A stretch of 64,000 nucleotides of DNA, from contig JAQFVV010013343.1 in the NCBI GenBank assembly GCA_028023455.1, positions 72,001-136,000 of the forward strand, written 5' to 3'. Of the stretch, positions 51,939-64,000 are shown one piece after another. The notes beneath the pieces are model-generated. The model did no database searches and was not told where the DNA came from. It was given only the letters and a program-made list of their open reading frames with translations. The position numbers were made by a program, and so were the translations under genes. Position 1 is the first letter of the stretch; each line of letters starts with the position of its first letter. Source of the stretch: Epiperipatus broadwayi (taxonomy: Eukaryota; Onychophora; Udeonychophora; Euonychophora; Peripatidae).

Positions 51939-52300
51939 CAATGTTGGTACAATATATATTGTAATGATTAGGTTATTCATTTGTAAATAATTTAAACTAA
52001 TTTTAATTGATTGTGGAAATTATGTGATAATAAACACTAGGAAATGAGTGACAATATACAGGAACACACACACACATAAAATTATATATATATATATATA
52101 TATAGTGTGTGTGTGTTTGTGAGTGTGTAAGTTTTGATAATATTTTGTTCAATATGATTAACATGTCCATTATACAACCACTGTTTTTAATACGTAGTTA
52201 GATTAAATGCAACATGTTTTACACTCGCGAAAATGGAACTGGAGTAGATATGCTGACCACACATTACTATATATATATTAACACAATAGTAGTAGTAGTA

Positions 52301-52333
<33 letters not shown>

Positions 52334-53437
52334 GATGAAATACACAGGCTTATATATACACCTGTGTCTATATATATATGTAATAGACAGGGTATGAGCA
52401 CAGACTTTCACATGACCCACCACTCTCCACACTATCTCATAACACTGATACATCTGAACCCACATATGTCGAAAAGATAAATAATCACCAATATATGTAT
52501 TTTATGCTAAACCAGCAATCATCAATTGGTCCAGATTACCATCTCTACACATATATGCTACAACTGCTCAGATATATATTAAGATAGCAAATCCTCCTAC
52601 TTTAATGGACAGGCATCAATATACTTCACACTCCAACTCTTCAACTGTCCATCCAATTGTAAATCTGATGATGGAGTGCTCAAAGCCACTCTTAGGCTGA
52701 GATTATTGTCACACCCATGTTGACCTGAAGGTCAATCTGACCTTTCATGTACAGGACATAATCCATAAAATACATATCCAAGGGATAGGGCAGACATCTC
52801 TAATATGTAATAGATGAAATACACAGGCTTATATATACACATGTGTATATATATATATATGTAATAGACAAGGTATGAGCACAGACTTGCACATGATCCA
52901 CCACTCTCCACACTGATACATCTGAACACACATATGTCAAAAAGATAAATAATCACCAATATACATATTTTATGCTAAACCAGCAATCATCAGTTGGTCC
53001 AGATTACATCTTAGAGATGTCTGCCCATCCCTTGTATATGTATTTAATGGATTATATCCTGTACATGAAAGGTCAGATTGACCTTCAGGTCAACATGGGT
53101 GTGACAATAATCTTGGCCTAAGGATGGCCTTTGAGCACTCCATCATCAGATTTACAATTGGATGGACAGTTGAAATGTTGGAGTGTGGAGTATATTGATG
53201 TCTGTCCATTAAAGTAGGAGGATTTGCTATCTTAATAAATATCTGAGCACTTGTAGCATATATGTGTAGAGATGGTAATCTGGACCAACTGATGATTGCT
53301 GGTTTAGCATGAAATACGTATATTGGTGATTATTTATCTTTTCGACATATGTGTGTTCAGGTGTATCAGTGTTATGAGATAGTGTGAAGAGTGGTGGGTC
53401 CTGTGACAGTCTGTGCTCATACCCTGTCTATTAAATA
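52334..53437. mobile_element. 'TGAGCACAGAC' family, 1.1-kb inverted double copy
   Basis: Left part (52334-52800) is a complete unit in reverse, right part (53020-53437) the same unit forwards, with an extra inverted left end (52810-53015) between them. Both outer ends read TAATAGACAGGGTATGAGCA going inwards. Internal blocks 'gtcaatctgacctttcatgt' and 'aggtcagattgaccttcag' mirror each other. Arms are about 95% alike. (AAT)n tracts border both sides. Confidence 0.75.
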
Positions 53438-54389
53438 ATAATAATAATAATAATATTAATAATAATAATAATAATAAAAAAGAAGAATAATTTATTTTAA
53501 AATATCATTATTGCCAGACGCGTTAAAATATTTTTTCCACTATTATAATTATTTTCCAAAATTTATGACACTTGAAAAGCGTATTTATTTAATTACCAAA
53601 TCTTTTTCATTTATTTGGTTAACAAGCATGGGTGGAAACCAATAATTATTTATAAATTGTTCAAAGTTTATTTTAATTAAATTTAAAACAATAATGACAT
53701 TTATCTGTATTAGTATTTAATTTTTTATATGATTCATAAAAACGTACAAGTATATTGCATTCATTTATCAATGTTTTATAGCATTGTCTCACATATGTAT
53801 CTAATATAGAATAATTATAACAAACACGCCTTTTTTACAAAGCTAATTCTGGGGAGTCGCAACTTTAAATTCGAATCCCAATTTAATTATAACACAATCG
53901 AATTATTTAATGTGTTTTTTATCTGAACAGATTCAATAAAGTAAACAATGAAAAATTCCTCATGTAAAAACAATCTATAATAACAACTCAGAAAAGCTCT
54001 AACAACTGCATATATACAATAAGTTCCAAAATGCGTGTGCATTAGATCACTTACAACAATTAAAAGTGAGCTTATTGATGTACTAATAAAAATCGAATTT
54101 CAAAATATACTCTTTACATTAAAAAAAACTCATAATTATATTACATTCATAATTTTGTAATATTTGGACACTTTAAATATTTTACAATCGTCCACATTTG
54201 TGTCTTAAATGAATATTGTAGTTTGATTCTTTATGTAACTGATAATTTTACATGAAAATAAACTTTTTTTTTGTTTAAAAGAAATAAACTTTTAATAAAG
54301 TTGCATTTACTAAAAAAAACGATTGCAGAATTCTATCTTAGCTGTATTAAAATAATTCTTAATTAGAGATGTTTTTTTTTTTCTCTATA

Positions 54390-54452
<63 letters not shown>

Positions 54453-54579
54453 TATGTTATGTAAACACTCTATTAGTTAATTATTATATTAATTAATTAG
54501 AATGTTATTTAAACAGTCAACTTTTTGAACCTAATGAAGCTTGAAAGAATAGGTCAGATGAGAAAGTCAACCAATAGAT
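53438..54579. other. No gene seen
   Basis: A+T-rich DNA with an (AT)n tract at 54391-54448; no supported feature. Confidence 0.5.
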
Positions 54580-56490
54580 AATGAAAAAAAAAGTAGCCAC
54601 ACTTTTGTGTTTAGCAGGACGTAAGTCATACAAATTGTAAATAAATTATGGGACAAACCTATAACCGATGGAGTACAATTTAAAGATACAGTTAAAAAAA
54701 ATAACAGACTATTTTGCATTGAGGCTGTCTAGACACATAGCTTGATTCTCTCTTAGTAATAAAAAACAGGTCAGTGAGGAAAATATTAAAGACTATTATA
54801 TAGTATTAAACTAGTTAGCTAAGACTGTGATTATGGTGAACTTTTTAGAACAAGTTTTGCTGGATCAATTATCGTGGGGAATATCTGATAAAAGATTGCA
54901 ACAGATGTTGTTGGTAATGGGAAATGACTTATCATATGAAGTGCATATTAAAAAAGGAATAGCATATTGTGCAATAATTGAGCAAGCTGTAGCTTTTAGA
55001 AACATCTCAGAAGAGTCCACAAATGGCAGTTTATATAACAGATCAAAGGTAGTAGCCAAAGAATGAAAGTATGAATATAGAGAAAATATTAACAGTGAAA
55101 TATTTCTGCTGTGAGTAAACTGGCCATTTATTGAAAAATTGTAAATTAAGGAAAGAAAGATGTTATAATTGCACATTTAAAGGTTATTTAGCAGCCATAT
55201 GGAAAAACCCATGTAATAAAAACTTATCCAGTCAGCACAACCAATAGGATAAATATAACTCTGCCAGAAAGAACCAATTTATGATTAAAGTTACAACATG
55301 GTATACAGAATTGTAAATGGAAATAAATAATCAGTCAGGTATTTCACTTCTTTAGAAGAAAAATGGGAGGAAATGTCTAAAGGCCGTACAAGACTAAAAT
55401 CCCAAAACACAGATATTAAAGTAAAGGATTATATGGAAATTCAATAAATGTAATTGGACAAATAGATGCTCCAGTTAGTTTCAGAGACTAATCATATATT
55501 TTGTCAATGTATATAGCATAATGCAACATAAGGTTTTTAATTGGCTGAGATTGGTTCACTCATCTAAGAATAGATTTTTTCATAGTTAAAAATATTTTGA
55601 TAGAGCAAGAAATCTTAAAAATATATCTGGAGTTGTTTAAAGATGATCTGAAATTAATTAACATAAATCAAGTTGAAATTGAATTAACTGAAAAGTCAAG
55701 ACCAATGATATGTAAGCTGCAGAAAATACATCTTGTACAAAGAAAAAGTTGAAGAAAAGTTAATACTTTTAATAATGATGGTTGTGTTAATTTCTGTATA
55801 AGATGCAAAAAGGGCAACATTCATCATGGTAATAAGTAAAACAAATGGGAAAATCAGACTGTGCAGTGATTACTATACAACAGTAAATAAATATTTTAAC
55901 ACAACTGTGTATCCAGTTTCTAATGTATATGAATTACTGGTAAATTTGTCAAATGCAAAATATTTTATCTAGTTTGACATTAACTCAGTTTACCATCAAA
56001 TTAAGGTGACTGAGAGTGTGGCCAAGATTCTAACCTTAACTGCACCTTTTTTATATAAGTAATATATAGTGTATATGAGCATAGACTTTCACATGACCCA
56101 CCACTCTCCACACTATCTCATAACACTGATACACTTGAACACATATATGTTAAAAAGATAAATAATTACCAATATATGTATTTCATGCTAAGTTTAATCA
56201 GTTACCTTTTAAAATTACCACAGCACAAAATATTTTTCAGGCAAAATTATAATGTAATTTTGCAAGATCCTAAAGGTATAACTCCATTAATAGGATTACA
56301 TTTTAATTATGACAGCTATTGAAATTATAAGATCTACAATATTAAAAATTTGTGATAGGGAAACTAGATCATGAGTAAAATTGAAATGAGAGAAATGCAT
56401 ATGGAAGGCAAAAGAATTATATTTCCTGGGACATTGTGTTTCTGACAAAGGAAAATGTCTTTTAAGTGATAAAGTGAGAGTGGCTAAAAA
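54580..56490 (+). pseudogene. Gypsy-type LTR retrotransposon gag-pol, decayed
   Basis: Many stops and shifts, but domain order is clear. Gag core from about 54580 (KKVATLLCLAG…; open part 54827-55066 with DQLSWGISDKRLQQMLL). A double CCHC zinc-knuckle region at 55095-55210 in which the first Cys of knuckle one reads Tyr, and the His and a Cys of knuckle two read Tyr and Trp. A protease-like stretch near 55440. Reverse transcriptase from about 55820 (GKIRLCSDY, then the FDINSVYHQIKV strand at 55965-56015). RT continues after a nested insertion at 56194-56240 (LPFKITTAQ) and reaches the late palm motif LGHCVSDKGKC near 56428-56460. Resembles the K02A2.6-like gypsy group. It ends where AT repeats and the next element begin (56496); RNase H and integrase are not seen. 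Confidence 0.75.
56061..56188 (-). mobile_element. 'TGAGCACAGAC' family fragment nested in the gypsy RT
   Basis: Matches the right end of the 24-kb copy in reverse ('tgagcatagactttcacatg' to 'tgtatttcatgc'). It interrupts the RT between two conserved motifs. TAAGT is present on both sides (56056-56060 and 56189-56193); removing one TAAGT plus the insert would rejoin the RT reading frame. Confidence 0.75.
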
Positions 56491-56495
56491 GTAGT

Positions 56496-56575
56496 TGGTA
56501 CAATATATATATATATATATATATATACACCTTTACCCTGCTGGTACAATATATATATATATATATATATATACA

Positions 56576-56587
<12 letters not shown>
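56496..56587. repeat. Tandem duplication, 46 bp x 2
   Basis: 'tggtacaatatatat…acacctttaccctgc' occurs twice with period 46; the unit contains an (AT)n run and the outermost bases of the next element. Confidence 0.8.
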
Positions 56588-58509
<1,922 letters not shown>

Positions 58510-60575
58510 ATTACCATTAATAAATAAACATTTGATTTTATTTTTAATTTGTATACATGCATAATGGATGTGTACATATTATAGGTGAGGGGAGATTATT
58601 TTTAAAAAATGTATAAAAGCAAAATATGTTATATTAATGTGTATTTCAAAATTATATTTCTAATTTATTATTTATTTTAGTAATGGCGGTCAGAAAAAAA
58701 AAAGGCTGACACAATACTGTGGAATATTCTCGAATGTAATTATGACAATTTACTGAAAACCTTTTAGTCCATCTAAACCATATGGTAATTTTATAGAATA
58801 ATATAAAAACCATTAATTGATGTTTTATCCATTGAAAATTTGTTTTAAAATCTTAGATCATATTTTAAAAGAATTGGTTGAGAATTTCTAACAGGATTGC
58901 ATTGTCTTTAAAACTTACATGAACAAAATGTGCATCCAGCCAGTAAATTTTGGGTGCCATTAAGTGCTCAGGTCTAGCAACTAAAGTGCATTCCAAGATA
59001 AACTGAAAATAGTATAAATACTTCTAGACTTGAATCGCAAAAGAGTGACTTGTAATTATAAAACAGCAATGATAAATATAATTCATGCTCATCATTATAG
59101 TAATTCAATGTGTTGTGAGTAGTGGAAATATTCTCCTTTCTTTCTATTCAACATGCTCTTTTCCACAATCATCATTCAGGATCCTATCATGCATGAACTT
59201 TAATATACTTAATAACTGAATAATGAAAATGCTGATGAATCTAATTAGATCTAGTTCACCAATTCCAATGGACTCTGCAATCATCTAGAATTGCTATTAA
59301 TTACCAAGGTAAAGAACTCTAGCTACTGCCTAATGTGGAAACTCTTAAGTTCAGCTTTCCATAACTGTTTCTCATAATCCTGTATGTAATTTAAAATTAT
59401 ATCATTTTATCAGCTGGTTTTTTGACCAGAAATTAAATATTTCATTTAAATAATTTGTGATTTACTGAGCTGAGATTAGCATGTACTTAACTCTATATAA
59501 CTTTCTTTAATTTTTTATTTTATCATCAAGCCTCTACTAAATAAGTATAATAATTTCTTTCACTTTCATACTGCAATAATATTTTACAACTCTTATTATG
59601 TTTTATATGTTTAAATGATATGCCAATAATTCCTCACATTCACAATATGTTTGTTTCTCTTTTTATTTTTTCCATCTTTACATTATGGGGTGTCCAAATT
59701 AACTTTTTGGGAAACAAATTAATTATCTCAAAATGTCATTGTGGAAAAACATAATAAATATCTGTTTTTCTAAGAAATGATTTTTTATTTTTTTAAATAA
59801 CAGGCACTAATCTTAAAAACTCAAATTTGTTATATGAAATTAAATGTTTTATTCTGAAATCAGTAACCACTACTTCACTCGCATATATCTAATTTATGTT
59901 TATTATAATATTTAAGCACTTATAAACAAATTCTCATATTCATTAACATTGTGGGGAGTTCATATATAAATGAAACTAATGTGGAAGGTGAGTCTCAATT
60001 TCAGTGGTTTGTGTATTTTATTAATAAATTTAAGTTCTCCCGTATTGTTTAGTATTTAAATCATACCATTACATAAGATATTACATAATGTATAGGTAGT
60101 AATTAATTGAGTATTCTTTTATAGTTTTATATGTGTTGTTCCAAGCGTTGCATTCATACTGGCTCACTTGTTTATATATATTTGTGCTTCAATCTAACCA
60201 GGAATCTCTAAATCCAATAACCAGGCTCTTAAACCCCTGGGGACTTATTTGTTCACTTGAACTAACTAAATATGAGATTGTTCTTGGAAAAATCCAGCCC
60301 ATTAATAATCACAGCAGACCGTTCTGCATTAATTAACCGATTCTGCCAATATTTGCAGAGATATATTAGTCTACTTCTTCAATGAATTTTCAGAAGCACC
60401 TTTTAGGATCCACGACTGGATCACATACAAATCACCACCATGCATGCACTGTCCTTTTTTTCTAGTTCCATATAAAATCTATGAATATCCATAAGTTATA
60501 ATGTTACAATTCTACTAAGCAGATTTCTTTATTATATTCCTTAATAGTTTCATGTGCGTGTCTTTTCTGCAATGC

Positions 60576-60628
<53 letters not shown>

Positions 60629-61110
60629 AATGAACTATTCCACATACGTTTCTCACTCAGTATAAACAGAGAGTTTGCTGATTCCTGTAAAGTGTATTTT
60701 TGTAATAAAATTAACTATTCTAAGTATTCGGTCAAGTGCTATATTTTATTCTTTCTGGGGATGGATTGATATCTCACAAAGATATTTACTCTCATAGTGC
60801 TAAATTAACTGTGTTTGCAACTGTATTTATTAATCATTGGCAAATGAAGTAGCCACAATGATATGAAGTAATAAATAAAATTTGTCATATTCCATGTTAT
60901 AAACAAATTTCATATGATATACCTATGTTACGATATAAATATAAATCAGATTATGTGTTTTTTTTAAAGAGGCCAATAACGATTAATGAAATAATACAAT
61001 CCAAATATTTATGCATATTTTATTTAAATTAATAAATCCTATATATATCATAACTTTCAGAAACATTGTTTCTTTATTTAAAATATTAATATTTTAGTTA
61101 TTAAATTATT
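58510..61110. other. No gene seen
   Basis: Nothing recognised. A 67-codon frame at 60133-60336 has no motif or splice context. (AT)n at about 60581-60625. Confidence 0.45.
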
Positions 61111-61117
61111 CTTGCTT

Positions 61118-61187
61118 TGACAAGATGATCTGCTATATATATAATTCATGTAAAAGGTCATAGCAGGAGATCATCTTGTCATATATA

Positions 61188-61226
<39 letters not shown>

Positions 61227-61245
61227 CATGTAAAAGGTCATGACC
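61118..61245. repeat. Short hairpin with a 21-bp direct repeat
   Basis: 'gacaagatgatctgcta' (61118-) is opposite 'tagcaggagatcatcttgtc' (to about 61180). 'taattcatgtaaaaggtcat' occurs once inside the loop and again after an AT tract at about 61222. Confidence 0.7.
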
Positions 61246-61974
61246 TTTAAATGGGTCAAACTTATGATATTTATCATAAAAGAGTTCCATTATATAATTT
61301 CAAATTAGAATCTCTTTGCTTCTACACTTTGTGATGCTGGAAGAGAGAGATAAATTAGATCAGTATCATCAGAATTGTTGTTCATAAGTTGGTAAATCTG
61401 GAAAAAAGGCAAATAGGGAAAATTGCATGAGTGTACCTGACTTATTTATCTTGCACATGATTGGACTAAAGGTACTTTTGCCATGATGCTAGATCTTGTT
61501 ATGTGAACAGACAAAACTGACCAGTACAGTATATTCAAAGGAAAAACCTTCATTCTCAAAGATATGTGCTAAAGGAATTGTGAAATAAGACCATTGCTAT
61601 GAAATGCAGAGGGCATGCAAATTATGTTTGCTATTTTTTTGGATGTTGCATAACATATGTCTGTTTTGTTCATTGAATTACAATCCAAGTTAATGTCTCT
61701 CTTTAAATCATGATTCTCCCTGCATATGTTTTAAGGATTGTCTGGGATGCAGGGTTGGCCTTAAGAGGTGCTACGCTGCATGAAGATATAGGTGTGCATG
61801 GGATCTGTTTGTGCTTTATTATAAGCATATGTGTGCTTGTAATTCATTTATTTGTTTACTTTACACTCATAATTTTATTTGTGTGACATATATATTTTAC
61901 ATATATTTTATTCATTACAAACACAGATGCAAAGCAATTATTAATTAACTAATTAATGATAATGGAAATAATTA
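61246..61974. other. No gene seen
   Basis: Slightly less A+T-rich (61400-61830) but without a supported exon or repeat partner. Confidence 0.4.
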
Positions 61975-62333
61975 ATAGATGGCATTTTACCAAAACCACC
62001 GAAACAAGTGTAAAATTTGTTTACATAAATGACAAAAGAGTCAGAATTAACTATCTCTTTCATTTGCTCACCCTCAGATCAGCTGATTTCAAGCTAATTT
62101 TGCTATCATCAGTGAAGGATAGAGTTAGAAACTAGATCTAAACACTGACTCCAAATGTTTATGCAAAACATTTCTATCAGTTTGCAATCCTTCACTGATG
62201 ATAGCAAAATTAGCTTGAAATCAGCTGATCTGAGGGTGAGCAAATGAAAGAGATAGTTAATTCTGACTCTTTTGTTGTTTATGTAAACAAATTTTACACT
62301 TGTTTCAGTGGTTTTTGTAAAACACCATCTATT
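61975..62333. mobile_element. Palindromic element with about 140-bp arms
   Basis: 'atagatggcattttaccaaa' (61975-) is mirrored by 'ttttgtaaaacaccatctat' (to 62332); inner arm ends 'gatagcaaaattagcttg' at about 62200. Loop of about 70 bases ('ctagatctaaacactgactc'). Arms are about 95% identical. Does not match the other families here. The 93-codon minus-strand frame (62109-62390) is a product of the arm. Confidence 0.75.
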
Positions 62334-64000
62334 GATCATAAATAACAAGTGATAGCAAGTTACGTGAATAACTTGTTTTTGTTTTTTCATAAATGGAAAT
62401 CATTATAATTTCAAATAGATCTGCAGAGATTAAAAGTTGAGAACAATAAAAAACAGGTTTTGGACATCATGCAATAAAATTTTTGGAAAGATGTAGCTGA
62501 TAAGAGAAAAACAAGAGACCACAGATAGATGTAAAAACTGTAAGTTGAAAAATACAGTGCATTTGTTACAGTTTTCATAAAGCTGTTAAAGCTATTTGCT
62601 TCTCAACTGTTAAATAATTGTGTTTGTTTTTTGCTATACAAGTGAATAAAGTAATTAGAGCTGTTTTCATCTTAACTGTTTAATAATTTGTGTTTGGCCA
62701 TGTAGCAAAGTTCCATATAATCATCTAAAGTTCTTTTCCTCATTTGGTGTTGTATATATTGGATCGTGTGTTCTTTTCTACCCCTATACTAAAGAAAACG
62801 AATACAGAATTCAATCTTAGCTATTTTAATATACTGCTTAAATACAGGGGTTGATTTGTTTATTATAAAACATTTATAAAGTCAGTTAATTAGAATGTTA
62901 TGTAAATACTTTATACATACAAAACATAAAATATATTATAATTAAATTTATACAGTAAGAAGCCATAAAATAAACATAAAATGGTTAGTATATTAGGATA
63001 TGACCCTAACAAAAAATTAAGCAAATATGTCAAAAAATTTTAATTAGAATTCTATAAATTCTTGTAAGGAATTTCTTGTAGGTCTAGTATTTCTCTCAGA
63101 ATGGCAGTATTAACTGACTCCATTTATAAGTTGCCATATTGTCTTTAGGAATCTTCTGATTTTGAGCTTTGAAATGTAGGTGTTACTGCTTCATTTGGAT
63201 TATAAACTGCTTAAAATAGCATGGCCATGTGTGTCAGAAGTGCAGTGTTTTCTTTTTCCTACTTGGGCATTCGAATGATTTTTAATGCTGCTTTATTATA
63301 AGAAATAATCCAGATTAAAACTTTTTGGTGCTTAAAAACAACAACAAATGATTACATGTAGGTTATTGTTTTTATTTTTAACATCATTAATTTTATTTTT
63401 TTCTCCAAAAAATACTCTTTCATTTTCAGCACTTTTATTATTTAATTGATTGATTTTTTAAAAAAAAAATAGCAACAATATAATTATTAAATTGATTAAT
63501 AAGACATTTATTTTATATAGCACGATGTTTTATAAACTGTAATATTAATAAGCTAATGCACATTGATTAATGTTTATCCTTGATTTGAATGTCATATATG
63601 ATAACAGATTTATTTGTTTTTATTAATTTATTTTTAACTTGATTATTTAAACTGTATTCTACTTTTGTAAACACGTGTATACTTGAGTTATTTTTCAGTA
63701 CATTCCATAAATTATTTAAATCCTTAATATGAAAAGCAATTTTAACAAAATGTATATAATTTATAAGTTTCATTTAAATTTAAACATTATTTAATATTAT
63801 TTTACAATATTAAAACTTTATTCAAACATATGCACATGTACTATATTATTTTAAGGCATTTATTTTCCTTTATCTAATAATCTATAAAATCATTGAAGGC
63901 TACATTTAATTGCTTTACCTTATAACACTGAAAACTAGCATATTATTTGCACAGTCATTATCTTGTGTATAATATCATGCGTATGGATATTTTAATTCGT
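62334..64000. other. No gene seen
   Basis: A+T-rich DNA to the window end without a supported feature. Confidence 0.5.

Noticed and set aside
52655-52720. CTGATGA in the 'TGAGCACAGAC' family, similar to a hammerhead core
   Set aside because: No GAAA after a stable stem II, and the bases after the only nearby GTC cannot pair with the stem I side. The other copy at 24.2 kb gives no compensating changes.
60133-60336. 67-codon plus-strand frame
   Set aside because: No domain, no splice or start context beyond chance, and comparable frames are expected at this length.
62109-62390. 93-codon minus-strand frame
   Set aside because: It lies across one arm and the loop of a palindrome; no motif, no mirrored frame conservation.

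Overview
This window is a stretch of an A+T-rich animal genome (roughly three quarters A+T by eye), almost all of it intergenic or intronic. Eukaryotic origin is shown by a tRNA-derived SINE with a 16-bp target-site duplication, LINE 3' fragments, gypsy-type LTR elements, Penelope-like elements (PLEs), dense (AT)n and (ATT)n microsatellites, and a spliced-looking terminal exon. I could not name the species. An invertebrate metazoan fits best, because hammerhead-bearing PLEs and retrozymes are known there, but this is inference. No complete host gene is present.

Layout. 1-4.1 kb: an LTR retrotransposon on the minus strand (gag, leader, primer-binding site, probable LTR). 7.6-14.7 kb: PLE fragments arranged as palindromes, a LINE fragment and microsatellites. 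15.4 kb: a possible small host exon (minus strand). 15.7-20.4 kb: a full-length but gag-only LTR element. 21.2-22.3 kb: a PLE fragment split by an insertion. 22.96-23.16 kb: the best host-gene evidence, a last exon encoding a leucine-rich-repeat C-terminal cap. 23.6 kb: SINE. 24.0-24.5 kb: a palindromic mobile family that recurs at 36.0, 52.3-53.4, 56.1 and 57.9 kb. 25.8-30.6 kb: repeats of a hammerhead-ribozyme superfamily and a foldback hairpin. 31.3-33.0 kb: a second PLE palindrome. 34.1-34.9 kb: LINE C-terminus next to a long (ATA)n tract. 36.5-39.0 kb: a six-unit array of about 417-bp repeats, three in each orientation, each with a hammerhead-like motif. 41.2-42.4 kb: microsatellite-expanded foldback arm and another PLE. 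48.7-50.3 kb: a third hammerhead subfamily, with the best-preserved core. 51.2-51.9 kb: probable LTR. 54.6-56.5 kb: gypsy gag-pol pseudogene with a nested insertion. 56.6-58.4 kb: a pogo/Tigger-like non-autonomous element. 61-62.3 kb: more palindromes.

The main result is a superfamily of hammerhead-ribozyme repeats in three subfamilies (36.5-39.0 kb; 26.6-30.6 kb; 48.7-50.2 kb). They share a conserved block next to the ribozyme and occur together with PLE remnants, the kind of element known to carry such ribozymes. The PLE copies, the hammerhead repeats and the 24-kb palindromic family mostly lie as inverted pairs. In the PLE pairs, where polarity is known, the element 3' ends face outward. 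Flanking direct repeats of variable length (11, 12 and 13 bp, possibly 5 bp) point to target-primed insertion of snap-back products rather than to cut-and-paste transposition.
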